A DNA stretch of 64,000 nt from Firm-08 sp045546995 (GCA_045546995.1 JAZQDW010000047.1:22908-86907), one strand, 5' to 3'. Positions 26,344-34,521 are shown, numbered from the stretch's first letter. The notes: generated from the sequence alone by a model not told the origin. A program made the numbers and translations.

Positions 26344-28338
26344 TTAATACATACTTTGTGCGACAATGCTCTCAAAGCGGACGTTGATACCGCTGTCATA
26401 GTCGGGGGAGGTGGAAATGCGGACGTTCATACTGCTGTCCAGACGGACCTTCTTGGTCTTTTTGGCAGAGTTTTCAGCATAGACGGGCTTGGGCGAGACG
26501 AAGTAGATATAGCTCTTGCCCGTTGCCTGGAAATAACAGCCCTTGTGCAGGCCGGTGTGACCTACCTGCATGGAAAGCAGTTTCAGTCTGCCGCGGCCGG
26601 GCTCCATCACACCGGTTTCGCCGGTGGCGATGTTTTCAACGTTCAGCTCACCCATAAAGGCGATGAGCAGGCTCTTGTAGGTGAGGATACCGGCGATCAG
26701 CAGGAACAGCAGAATGCCGCCCAGGATCAGGATCACAGCCCAAAGGCCGATGTTGGTGGAGGTTACCTTGATCTCATAAGTACAGAAGGCGCCCATGGAG
26801 TCATATGCCTCTACGGTAAAGGAACCCTTGGAAACGGAAAAATGATCGATGGTCAGCTTGTCATTGTCCAGGGTGTAGTCCTCTTCCATCCAGGTGGAGG
26901 ATTTGATAGCGTATTTCAGCGTCTTGTCCTCGGCATCGGTGGCGGTCTGAGAAAGATCGATGGTGGAATCGGTCTTGATCAGGAAGGGCCAACGGTTGAT
27001 ATGTTTTTTGATGACGTCTGCGGTGGCCACCGGCGGCGTGTTACCTACGTTTAAGGTAAAGGGCTCGCTCTCGGAATACAGATTGTCGGTCTCGATGGAG
27101 ACGGTGGCGTAATAGGTGCCGTAATCTGCGGGCGTAAAGCTCAGGGCAAAGCCGTCTGCATCGGCAGAGGCAGCCTCCTGGGTATGTACGTCTTTGCCGT
27201 CGTAATCCTTGACGTGCAGTACGGCCTTGTAACCGGCATATCTGCTTAGGTCGGTGACGACGGTATCGTTTTCCTTGATCTTGGCCAAGAAGTCTACCTT
27301 TTCGTTGACGACGTAGGCATCCTTCGGCGCAACGATGGAGGCGTCGACCTGCAGGTTGGAGTTGTAAATCTTAAAGATCTTGATCTTGGAGTTGGGCTCG
27401 GCGTTGACGCTGATGCTCCATACACCCTTTTCGGGATCGGCGATCTTGACCAGCGTAAAGGTCTTGGAACGGTACAGCATCTCGTCCAACTGCGCGGCGG
27501 AAACGGCGGCGCCGCCGGGCTTTTTCATGCTGCAGTTTTTCACGTCGCCGAAAATAACGATGTTGACCTCTTCAACACCCAGGTCAGCAACGTCAAATTC
27601 TCTGGTAATGGTGCCGGAGGCGGGAACGGTCTCATCCACCAACTTAACGCTCTGGGTGGAGTAGATCAGCTGATAGTACAGATCGAACACGGCCTGCAGG
27701 TCAGCCGCGCTGGTGACCTCCTGGAACTGACCGCCGGTGGCGGTGGCGATCTGCTTGAGCTCGTTACCGTTGGCGGTGTTGTCCTTGTTCAGACAAATGG
27801 AGTAGATCTGAATGCCGTTGGCGCGGGCCTCCTCCAAAGCGTCCTCCTTCTTCTCGGTGGAGATCTGCGTTTCTTCGGGGGTCGCCATTTCGGTGTTGCC
27901 GTCGGTCAACAGAATGATGATGGAGGGCAGAGACTCATCACCGTCGTTTTTTAGCATTTCAACGGCGGTCATCAGACCGCTGCCGATGTCGGTCCATCCG
28001 TCGGCCTTCTGACCGCTGACCTGATTGAAAATGGAGGTCTTTTCGGTCTTGCCTTTGACCTCAACCATTTCGTGCTTGGAGGCGATGCCGTCACCAAAGA
28101 CGACGCTGCCCACTTTGTTGGCGCCGTTGGCCAACAGGCTGACGAACAGGTTGATGGATTCGAATCGGTAACCGTCGGGATCGGTGTTTTGCATCGATCC
28201 GCTGGCGTCGGTTACAAAGACGACGTTGTAGCGGTTTGATTTACTTTTTTCTGCGGCGCCGGCCGGGAAGCAGATGCAGGATCCGATCACGGCGATCAGC
28301 AAAAATAAAGTAAGGATTCGTGTGCACGTTTTCTTCAT
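26344..28338 (-). CDS. Secreted, membrane-anchored von Willebrand factor A protein
   Basis: A 664-residue surface protein and first gene of the operon. A cleavable signal peptide (1-29, ending in GAAEKS) leads to a vWA domain (~36-230) with an intact metal-ion-dependent adhesion site, D44-A-S46-G-S48. Beta-rich domains follow (Ig/cadherin-like, ~230-520), then one membrane helix (about 526-552) and a ~110-residue cytoplasmic tail. The layout puts the ligand-binding domain outside and a signalling tail inside, next to the tubulin-like and GTPase proteins. It may be the sensor of the system; this role is inference. Confidence 0.88.
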   Translation of the reverse strand: MKKTCTRILTLFLLIAVIGSCICFPAGAAEKSKSNRYNVVFVTDASGSMQNTDPDGYRFESINLFVSLLANGANKVGSVVFGDGIASKHEMVEVKGKTEKTSIFNQVSGQKADGWTDIGSGLMTAVEMLKNDGDESLPSIIILLTDGNTEMATPEETQISTEKKEDALEEARANGIQIYSICLNKDNTANGNELKQIATATGGQFQEVTSAADLQAVFDLYYQLIYSTQSVKLVDETVPASGTITREFDVADLGVEEVNIVIFGDVKNCSMKKPGGAAVSAAQLDEMLYRSKTFTLVKIADPEKGVWSISVNAEPNSKIKIFKIYNSNLQVDASIVAPKDAYVVNEKVDFLAKIKENDTVVTDLSRYAGYKAVLHVKDYDGKDVHTQEAASADADGFALSFTPADYGTYYATVSIETDNLYSESEPFTLNVGNTPPVATADVIKKHINRWPFLIKTDSTIDLSQTATDAEDKTLKYAIKSSTWMEEDYTLDNDKLTIDHFSVSKGSFTVEAYDSMGAFCTYEIKVTSTNIGLWAVILILGGILLFLLIAGILTYKSLLIAFMGELNVENIATGETGVMEPGRGRLKLLSMQVGHTGLHKGCYFQATGKSYIYFVSPKPVYAENSAKKTKKVRLDSSMNVRISTSPDYDSGINVRFESIVAQSMY

Positions 28339-28397
28339 TTTTGGTTACTCCTTTTGGTGATTTCACAGTCATCAAAAAACAGAATGTGTTAGATATA

Positions 28398-28426
28398 ATT
28401 TTATCATAGTATTATTATATAAGCAA
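28398..28426 (-). promoter_or_regulatory. Promoter of the ten-gene vWA-tubulin-GTPase operon
   Basis: On the minus strand TTGCTT (28426-28421), 17-base spacer, TAAAAT (28403-28398), in a very AT-rich stretch; the vWA start codon lies ~55 bases beyond. No other convincing promoter is seen inside the operon. Confidence 0.6.
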
Positions 28427-28520
28427 GTATATAGTTAAAAATTTATTTACATTTTGTCAAAAAGTATCGAAAGCATCGATTGGCGACACTGAAAAAAATC
28501 GTTATTTTTATAAAAAATGG

Positions 28521-28548
28521 TTGTTTTTTTAAAAAAAGGTGATATGAT
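28521..28548 (+). promoter_or_regulatory. Candidate promoter of the putative glycosidase gene
   Basis: TTGTTT at 28521-28526, 16-base spacer and TATGAT at 28543-28548, diverging from the vWA operon promoter. Confidence 0.5.
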
Positions 28549-28590
28549 GAAGGCAATACGACTTTTTTGAGAGAAAAGAGGGCCTTTTTT

Positions 28591-30249
28591 ATGTTTCATT
28601 TTTTGCATGGATACAGCCCGAAACTGTGGGCGGGATATGTAAAAAACGGATTGATCAGTCCCGGTGACGGCATTCGTTTTGTACAAAATATCTTCACTCC
28701 GGACGAGTACACCTTTAATACCGTCGCGGCCAAGGGCGGCGAGCTTTGGAAATTGGTCACCGAGGAAAATCGTCCGTTGTATATCGACCGTCTGCAGGGC
28801 GGTTGCCACTATTACGAGTATCCTTTTGATCAGCAGTTGTTGGAGGAGTATCGCAGGCTGCTGGGAGACAAGTTTTTGGGATTTCAGATGCACGAATGGA
28901 TGAGCAATTATCGCTCCGATCTCAACAAATGCGCCGAGGTTTCGGCGGAAAACTGGGATGAGGAGCATATCTGCGAGGCAATTTATAAGTTCAGTCCGCC
29001 GCCTCTGTTTTTGGAATCTATGGGGCTGGATGAATTCATCGCCGGCGGCAAGGTGGAAACGGCGGAGCAATTTTATAACAATATGACCGCTCACTATAAA
29101 ATGCAGTTGGAAAAATACAAGGATTTTGTGGCGGTGGATTCCGGCTATATTATGTATCCCTTTGAAATTGAGCTGGGTGTCAATCTCATTATGCCTGAGA
29201 TCGGCGCGCAGGGCTATCGGGATATTATTTTATTGATGAGTTTTTCCCGTGCCGTCACCGGGGCAAACGGAGTTAAATTCGGCGCGTATTACGAGCCGTG
29301 GGGCGGTGATCCCTTCTCTTGCTGTGTCTATAATCCCGAAAACAATAACGAGTGGTTTTTGAGTACGGAGGGCGCCTTTCCCTATAAGACCGGCGGGGAA
29401 AACGGCGGCTCCTCCCGTTCCAATCAAAAACGGATCTATCTGTACGCCTATCTTTCGGGCGCGGAATATATGTCTGAGGAATGGGGCGCCTACAACACCT
29501 TCTGTGATAAGGAATGTACCAAGCTTTCCGAGTATGGTCTGGTCAAAAAGAGCTTTATCGATTTTACAAGAAAATACCCTGATATCGGAGAAAAAATGGC
29601 GCCCATCGCCGTGGTGTTGCCCGCCGATCTGCCCACCTACGTGGTACAGAGAGAGGGGGAATCCCACACGGGAGATCCTCTGGGACATATGTATCAGTGC
29701 CCGTTGGGGGATGAAAAGGGCAAGCGTTGGGATCACATACGTGATACGATGGACAGCATTTTCCGCAACACCTATCCCATGATCGGTAACGAGTGCAGGG
29801 GTCTGTGCAATTCCCGTCTGCCCGACGCTGTGGATGTGCTTACCGAAAAGGAAGAATCGGCGCTGGAAAAATATGCCTATATCGTGGACCTGACCGGCAA
29901 TCCCGATTTTGCCGCCCGACACGATAATATCATCCCCGCCGACAAGGTGGCCGAAAAGCTTGGCAAGCTGTTACCGGTCAAGGTGGAGGGCGAATGTCAC
30001 TATATGGTCAATCGGTTGCCCGACGGTGAGTTCTATCTCACCATTTTTAATCACAACGGCATCGTGCGCACCGTGGCGGATGGGGAGTACGGTTTGCCGG
30101 AGGCAGCCACCACCCTGCGCATCACGTTGGCACCCGATTTTGCCGATCGTACCCTGCAACAGTTGGAGGGGGAGGGCAAAACGGAGCAAAAGGATGGCGC
30201 CTACACCGTCACCCTGCAGGCCGGCGAGTATATCTTTATGAAATTTTAA
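28591..30249 (+). CDS. Putative TIM-barrel glycoside-hydrolase-like protein
   Basis: A 552-residue cytoplasmic protein I cannot place in a named family. The ATG at 28591 follows AGAGGG at good spacing; a TTG eight codons earlier lacks a site. The fold looks like a carbohydrate-active TIM barrel: FQMHEWMSNYRSDL, VDSGYIMYPFEIELGVN and FGAYYEPWGGDPFSCC carry clustered aromatic and acidic residues expected in a sugar site. A smaller beta domain ends the protein. No signal peptide is seen. It stands alone with its own promoter, and its substrate is unknown. Confidence 0.6.
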   Translation: MFHFLHGYSPKLWAGYVKNGLISPGDGIRFVQNIFTPDEYTFNTVAAKGGELWKLVTEENRPLYIDRLQGGCHYYEYPFDQQLLEEYRRLLGDKFLGFQMHEWMSNYRSDLNKCAEVSAENWDEEHICEAIYKFSPPPLFLESMGLDEFIAGGKVETAEQFYNNMTAHYKMQLEKYKDFVAVDSGYIMYPFEIELGVNLIMPEIGAQGYRDIILLMSFSRAVTGANGVKFGAYYEPWGGDPFSCCVYNPENNNEWFLSTEGAFPYKTGGENGGSSRSNQKRIYLYAYLSGAEYMSEEWGAYNTFCDKECTKLSEYGLVKKSFIDFTRKYPDIGEKMAPIAVVLPADLPTYVVQREGESHTGDPLGHMYQCPLGDEKGKRWDHIRDTMDSIFRNTYPMIGNECRGLCNSRLPDAVDVLTEKEESALEKYAYIVDLTGNPDFAARHDNIIPADKVAEKLGKLLPVKVEGECHYMVNRLPDGEFYLTIFNHNGIVRTVADGEYGLPEAATTLRITLAPDFADRTLQQLEGEGKTEQKDGAYTVTLQAGEYIFMKF

Positions 30250-30277
30250 GATTAAAAAAGGGCGTCGATCGCTGTAC

Positions 30278-30291
30278 GGTTCGAGTCCCTT
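30278..30291 (+). repeat. Fragment of a tRNA T-arm (tRNA-Arg-like)
   Basis: GGTTCGAGTCCCTT matches the T-arm and start of the 3' acceptor strand of the tRNA-Arg at 31636-31712, but in the opposite orientation and without the rest of a tRNA. A remnant rather than a gene. Confidence 0.55.
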
Positions 30292-30308
30292 TGAATTAAC
30301 ACTATAAA

Positions 30309-30336
30309 CAAAAAACCGCCCTTTTGGGCGGTTTTT
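30309..30336 (+). terminator. Rho-independent terminator
   Basis: ACCGCCC / GGGCGGT with a TTTT loop, flanked by A and T tracts, so bidirectional. It closely resembles the terminator at 31604 downstream of tRNA-Arg, including the trailing CTGTTG. Confidence 0.85.
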
Positions 30337-30364
30337 CTGTTGCATAAGAGGAAGTGAAAGTGTG

Positions 30365-30850
30365 CTAATTCCGATGAAATAGTTTCTTAATCCTTTCAAG
30401 AAAAGAGCGTCTCTTTCCGAATGCACTACATTTAGTAAAAGGCGCATCCAACATCCACGGTAATTTAATGCCGTAAATGGTTACAGTAAAATATTCGTCT
30501 GTTTTTTGTTCATTGGGAACATACCAATTGTCAATAACTATATTGAGAAACAGACCTCCATCAAACATATCAATTTCGTACTTATCAGATTCTAATATCT
30601 TGCCGATTACAGTGTAAGAAACAAAGTGATAGTCAATATAATCCTCGACAGCGCAAGAACCGGTTTCGTCGGGTCTTTCAATCAACAAACCTAATTCGGC
30701 AAGGAATTCCTTGAGTTTAGGAAATTTATCTGCGATTTGAGCGTGAAGATTGCGGTCCTCATTACAATCACATATCTTATGTTCTTGAGAATATTTTGAA
30801 GTGCCTTCTACATCCACATCCAGAACATAACTATGTTTGCGTATAATCAT
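30365..30850 (-). CDS. Hypothetical protein, 161 residues
   Basis: A small soluble protein with no recognised family. The ATG at 30850 is preceded by AAGGAG; a longer reading upstream overlaps the neighbouring gene. The sequence is acidic in the first two thirds (DVDVEGTSKYSQEHK, DETGSCAVEDYIDYH) with a basic C-terminal tail (KRRSFLERIKKLFHRN). It shares a four-base ATGA overlap with the four-helix-bundle gene, so they are co-translated. Base composition is clearly more AT-rich than that of the neighbours, suggesting acquisition. Confidence 0.7.
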   Translation of the reverse strand: MIIRKHSYVLDVDVEGTSKYSQEHKICDCNEDRNLHAQIADKFPKLKEFLAELGLLIERPDETGSCAVEDYIDYHFVSYTVIGKILESDKYEIDMFDGGLFLNIVIDNWYVPNEQKTDEYFTVTIYGIKLPWMLDAPFTKCSAFGKRRSFLERIKKLFHRN

Positions 30851-31200
30851 TTCGCGTTCTCCTTTGCAGTTTTGCAGGATGCAATCAACATTGCTCTCAA
30901 AGAAGTGCATTTGGACGAAAGGTTTTTGAAGGTTTGCTCATCAATATATTTTGTTCTATACAAGAGTTCAAGCCAATAACCTGTTTCGCTTGCTTCCTTT
31001 AAAGCAATTTCAAGTTTGGAAATAAAATCTTTTTTACCTTGTGCATACTGCGCTTCGTGGATGTTGGCACCGATGGAAGTGCCGCTCCTGCCGATTTGAT
31101 TGGAAATGATGGATTCTTTAATGGATTTTAGATGCTTCACCAATTCAATAATATCAACGGAGAATTCCATAGAAAGTTCCCTAAGTTTTGATTCTGACAT
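30847..31200 (-). CDS. Four-helix-bundle protein of the 23S rRNA intervening-sequence type
   Basis: A 117-residue helical protein matching the S23/IVP four-helix-bundle family, named for ORFs in 23S rRNA intervening sequences but also common as free-standing genes, where function is unknown. The diagnostic stretch is QIGRSGTSIGANIHEAQYA, followed by FISKLEIALKEASETGYWL. The start at 31200 removes an improbable arginine-rich extension that would be read through the adjacent hairpin repeats. It overlaps the next gene by four bases. AT-rich composition sets the pair apart from the surroundings. Confidence 0.85.
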   Translation of the reverse strand: MSESKLRELSMEFSVDIIELVKHLKSIKESIISNQIGRSGTSIGANIHEAQYAQGKKDFISKLEIALKEASETGYWLELLYRTKYIDEQTFKNLSSKCTSLRAMLIASCKTAKENAK

Positions 31201-31254
31201 AATATACACCTCGCTTTTCAATATTATATCGCATAATTGGATTGTTTGTAAATA

Positions 31255-31387
31255 AGTGATAAGTGATGCAGCTTCGCTGTGATAAGTGATGCGATGCGTT
31301 CCATTCACGCGCCGCAGGCGTGCATCACGGGCGAAGCCTGCATCACGCACACAGTGCGCATCACGTTCCGCAAGGAACGCATCACTC
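31255..31387. repeat. Array of mini-hairpins separated by GCATCAC
   Basis: Short, mutually different stem-loops (for example GCGCCGCAGGCGT, GGCGAAGCC, GCACACAGTGC, GTTCCGCAAGGAAC) are each followed by GCATCAC; the left edge has the mirror-image GTGATAAGTGATGC. The layout is the same as in the arrays at 11282-11456 and 42270-42340. No coding potential. Confidence 0.6.
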
Positions 31388-31428
31388 AAAAAAGCCTAAT
31401 TTGTCTGGTAGACAAATTAGGCTTTTTT
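31388..31428. terminator. Bidirectional rho-independent terminator
   Basis: AAAGCCTAATTTGTC pairs with GACAAATTAGGCTTT around a five-base loop, with T-tract to the right and A-tract to the left. Confidence 0.85.
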
Positions 31429-31448
31429 GTTGGCGCGCTTGAAGGGAC
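31428..31448 (-). repeat. Duplicate of the tRNA-Arg 3' end (att-like)
   Basis: A 21-base segment identical to 31633-31653, covering the CCA end, acceptor strand and edge of the T-arm of the tRNA-Arg gene. Such partial copies in direct orientation are the usual footprint of integration at a tRNA. The 184 bases between this copy and the tRNA gene hold a hairpin (GAAAAACAGTC...GACTGTTTTTC, ~31522-31550) and another T-arm-like piece (GGGTTCGAGTCCC, 31572-31584) but no gene. Confidence 0.6.
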
Positions 31449-31603
31449 AAGCGCTTTAAAAGCGCTTCGTGCTTGGTGACCGCTCCGCCGGCTCGCGGTA
31501 CCCACCTGCGCACCGCCTGCCTGAAAAACAGTCACGCGGACTGTTTTTCTTCACGGCAGTCGCCCTCCTCAGGGTTCGAGTCCCACCATTTAAAATTGCC
31601 AAC

Positions 31604-31631
31604 AAAAAAACCACCCATTCGGGTGGTTTTT
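31604..31631 (-). terminator. Terminator downstream of tRNA-Arg
   Basis: ACCACCC / GGGTGGT around ATTC, with T-tracts on both sides. Confidence 0.85.
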
Positions 31632-31635
31632 CTGT

Positions 31636-31712
31636 TGGCGCGCTTGAAGGGACTCGAACCCCTGACCTACTGGTTCGTAGCCAGTCACTCTATCCAGCTG
31701 AGCTACAAGCGC
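31636..31712 (-). tRNA. tRNA-Arg(ACG)
   Basis: The minus strand folds as a complete cloverleaf: acceptor GCGCTTG / CAAGCGC, D-arm with AGCTCAGCTGGATAGAG, anticodon arm CTGGC-TACGAAC-CAG with anticodon ACG (decoding CGU and, after A-to-I editing, CGC/CGA), and T-arm GGGGTTCGAGTCCCT. The discriminator is G and the CCA end is encoded (31636-31638). A terminator follows directly. Confidence 0.95.
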
Positions 31713-31843
31713 ATCGTCTTTAAAGACTTTAAACATATTATCATATTCTTTTTGCAAAATCAAGAGTTTTTTAAAAAAAGTTTTAGACGGGGTGCAAAAA
31801 AACAAAAGAACTAAATTTTAAAGAGTTCGTTAAAGAATGTTTA

Positions 31844-31872
31844 TTGATATATGCGTGCAACTGTGATATAAT
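31844..31872 (+). promoter_or_regulatory. Promoter of the LRR/SLH gene at 31928
   Basis: TTGATA at 31844-31849, 17-base spacer, TATAAT at 31867-31872. Confidence 0.75.
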
Positions 31873-31927
31873 ACATTAAAATATCGATATTGGCCAAGAA
31901 AATAGAGAAGTTCAAGGAGGTCTTGCT

Positions 31928-34192
31928 ATGAAAAAAAGAGTCGTTATAACGCTGTTGAGCGTGATGCTGTTACTGACTTGCTGTATTTCGGCTTTTGCAG
32001 TCACAAGCTTTTCGGGGAATGTGTACACCGAGGGTTACACCTTGGCTCGTATTTACAGCACTGACGAAGAGGTCGTGGTACCTTCCATGCTGGAGGGAAA
32101 AGCGGTATACAGCATCGGAGACATAGATCTTCGATGGGAAGTTATGGCATATGACGGGACGCGGAAAATCACCCTGCCGGATACGGTGGAGATCATCGGC
32201 AATGCGGCCTTTGATGAATATACCTACTTGCGGGAGATCGTTATGTCCTCCAACGTGAAAAAAATTGGGTATGACGCCTTCCGCGGCACCTCGATCAGTT
32301 CCATTTCGTTGCCCGCCTCGTTGCGCAGTATCGGTATGGAGGCCTTTGCCAAAACCAAGCTCACCTCGGTCACGTTGCCTGCTGACGTGGTTTTGGAAAC
32401 GGCTGAGTACCCCGAGTGCGGTGTTTTCGCCGACTGTCTGAGTCTGAAAACGGTTACGCTGAACGGCACCAAACGATTGAGCGAGTATGCCTTCGCCGGT
32501 TGCAGTTCCTTGGATACGGTCAACTTCGGCACCGGGCTGCAATCTATTAAAAGCGGCGCTTTTTACGGTTGTACTTCGCTGAGCACACTGAATTTGCCCG
32601 CCAACTTGCACACGATGGATGCGGGCGCTTTTGAAGGGTGTACGGCCCTGCGAAACGTTTCGCTCCCGGCAGGCGTGGATACATATACGGCGCCCGTTTT
32701 TTACGGCTGTACCGGGTTGCAATCCATTGACGTTGCAGAGGAAAATACGACGTACCGTTCTCAGGATGGCGTTTTGTTCTCCGCTGACGGTATGACGTTG
32801 GTGGAGTATCCCATCGGCAAGGAGACGGAATATATGGTGCCGGTCGGCACTAAGGTGATCGGCGCCAACGCCTTTAACGGCAATACGAAGATCGAGGTGG
32901 TCAGTGTTGCCAAGGGCGTGGAGCGAATTGAGGAAGGCGCTTTTGCCGATTGCAGAAATATGCGGTATCTGGCCCTGCCCTCCACTTTAACGGAGATCGG
33001 GGAGAACGCCTTTGATAATTGTGAGGGTCTGGAAGCGATCTTTTACGGCGGCACGAGAGCGCAGTGGAATGCGCTGTGGTATGATTGGCAGATCAATCCG
33101 GAACTTTATTTTGTGGAAGAGCCCGCCTTTGTCCGTTATCCGGCAGACGATACCGTCGCCTATGGCGAAACGGCCTTGCTGGACGTGCAGGCCACCGGGT
33201 ATGAGATTGCATATCAATGGTATCGGGTGGAAGAAGGCGGCGACGTAGCTCTGGAAAACGACGAGGAATATCGGGGCGTCAATACGGCCTATTTGATCAT
33301 TGACGGTGAGCGTCACACCTGCGAGCGTAGCGGCGAGGATCGTTATTACTGTGTGATCACCAATATTATGGGCGTAGAAAAAAGTAATGAGGTCCGTGTG
33401 TTCGTGAATCACAAGGATGCGGATGACCATTGGGAGTCGGATCAATACGGGCACTGGCATACCTGCTATTGCGGCCGTGTTTTTGAGGATAACGTGCACA
33501 AGGGTAAATGGACGACTGTAACGGCGGCTACCACCAAAAAAGAAGGCTTGGAGAAAAAGTATTGCTCCACCTGCGGATATGAAATGGAAAGCCGCGCCAT
33601 TCCCGTGATCACCGTTACGACCAGCGATTTGTTTTATGATGTAAATAAAAAAGATTGGTTTTATAAAAACGGATCCATCGATTTTGTGTACAATAACGAA
33701 CTGTTTATGGGGACGAGTAAAACCAGCTTCTCACCCAACGCGCCGATGACACGCGGTATGTTCGTCACGGTTTTGGGACGGTTGGCCGGCGCGCCCAATA
33801 ATACTAAGGTTACCACCGCCTTTACCGACGTTAAGAAAGGGCAATACTACACCGGTTACGTCAAGTGGGCCAGTGACAATGGTATCGTTGCCGGTTTGAC
33901 GGCCAAGTCCTTCGGACCGGATAACAATATTACCCGCGAGCAGATCAGCGCCATTATGGTGCGGTACTGTGGTTATGCGGGAATTACGCTGGAGACTTAC
34001 AATGCCCCGATCGTGTTTAAGGATGCGAGCAAGATATCCAAATATGCCCGCTCTGCCGTTAGGGCTTGCCAGATGGGTGGGCTTGTCAACGGTGAAAAGA
34101 CCACCGGCGGTTATAATTTCCGCCCGCAGGGAAATGCTACTCGTGCGGAGGTAGCCACCATCATCATGAATTTTGCAAAAACCTATAAATAA
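31928..34192 (+). CDS. Leucine-rich-repeat surface protein with SLH domains
   Basis: A 754-residue exported protein. Signal peptide at 1-23 (cleavage after AFA), then BspA-type LRR_5 repeats (~60-390; repeating pattern I..xAFxxCxxLxxVxLP), a ~90-residue Ig-like segment (~395-490, YQWYRVEEGG), a short Cys-containing stretch with CYCGRVF and YCSTCGYEMES (~515-555), and three S-layer-homology repeats (568-754; the first DVNKKDWFYKNGSIDFVYN, the last ending NATRAEVATIIMNFAK). SLH domains anchor proteins to pyruvylated wall polymer; LRR_5 regions commonly bind host or microbial surfaces. AAGGAGG precedes the ATG. It is monocistronic. A paralogue lies at 60202. Confidence 0.92.
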   Translation: MKKRVVITLLSVMLLLTCCISAFAVTSFSGNVYTEGYTLARIYSTDEEVVVPSMLEGKAVYSIGDIDLRWEVMAYDGTRKITLPDTVEIIGNAAFDEYTYLREIVMSSNVKKIGYDAFRGTSISSISLPASLRSIGMEAFAKTKLTSVTLPADVVLETAEYPECGVFADCLSLKTVTLNGTKRLSEYAFAGCSSLDTVNFGTGLQSIKSGAFYGCTSLSTLNLPANLHTMDAGAFEGCTALRNVSLPAGVDTYTAPVFYGCTGLQSIDVAEENTTYRSQDGVLFSADGMTLVEYPIGKETEYMVPVGTKVIGANAFNGNTKIEVVSVAKGVERIEEGAFADCRNMRYLALPSTLTEIGENAFDNCEGLEAIFYGGTRAQWNALWYDWQINPELYFVEEPAFVRYPADDTVAYGETALLDVQATGYEIAYQWYRVEEGGDVALENDEEYRGVNTAYLIIDGERHTCERSGEDRYYCVITNIMGVEKSNEVRVFVNHKDADDHWESDQYGHWHTCYCGRVFEDNVHKGKWTTVTAATTKKEGLEKKYCSTCGYEMESRAIPVITVTTSDLFYDVNKKDWFYKNGSIDFVYNNELFMGTSKTSFSPNAPMTRGMFVTVLGRLAGAPNNTKVTTAFTDVKKGQYYTGYVKWASDNGIVAGLTAKSFGPDNNITREQISAIMVRYCGYAGITLETYNAPIVFKDASKISKYARSAVRACQMGGLVNGEKTTGGYNFRPQGNATRAEVATIIMNFAKTYK

Positions 34193-34205
34193 GTTCTAAC
34201 TTAAA

Positions 34206-34244
34206 AACGAGGAAACGCCTTGCGGTGTTTCCTCGTTGTTTTTT
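34206..34244 (+). terminator. Rho-independent terminator of the LRR/SLH gene
   Basis: AACGAGGAAACGCC pairs with GGTGTTTCCTCGTT, then GTTTTTT. Confidence 0.9.
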
Positions 34245-34290
34245 ACCATTCTTTTCTCTGCATTTCGCGCGGGAGGTCATCTGCCGCACG

Positions 34291-34350
34291 TCTCAGCTCC
34301 CTTTGGCGAGGGAACTGTTGAGCGACAGAGAAACTGAGGGAGAGAGAACG
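34291..34350 (+). repeat. Dispersed repeat, copy A (CTCCCT/AGGGA hairpin family)
   Basis: CTCAGCTCCCTTTGGCGAGG followed by an ACTGTTGAGCG...AACTGAGGGAGAGA block; ~85% identical to 62649-62707. Both copies lie downstream of an LRR/SLH gene terminator. The remainder of 34245-34549 contains only another GC-rich hairpin (GCCTGCGCC...GGCGCGGGC, ~34400-34425) and the AT-rich promoter zone. Confidence 0.7.
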
Positions 34351-34515
34351 AGAAACATAATATGTTCGAGCAAAAATGAACGGCGCCCGCCCATTAAAGC
34401 CTGCGCCGAAAGGCGCGGGCTTTGCCGGCTGCGTCTGCGGCGACCCGCTGCCTGTTTTTTGATGATAATATAAATTATTTTTAGAAATGTTAATGTTTTT
34501 TTCACAAACATGTGG

Positions 34516-34521
34516 TATGAT
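34516..34521 (+). promoter_or_regulatory. Possible -10 element for the DUF5685 operon
   Basis: TATGAT preceded by TGTGG, 29 bases before the start codon; the -35 region (TGTTTT) is weak. Confidence 0.4.

Noticed and set aside
30270..30300. A second tRNA gene near GGTTCGAGTCC
   Set aside because: Only the T-arm stretch is present; no acceptor, D-arm or anticodon stem can be formed upstream.
31480..31590. A plus-strand small gene or tRNA ending in GGGTTCGAGTCCCACCA
   Set aside because: No cloverleaf folds upstream of the T-arm piece and the reading frames there run across hairpins and the tRNA-Arg gene without a ribosome site.
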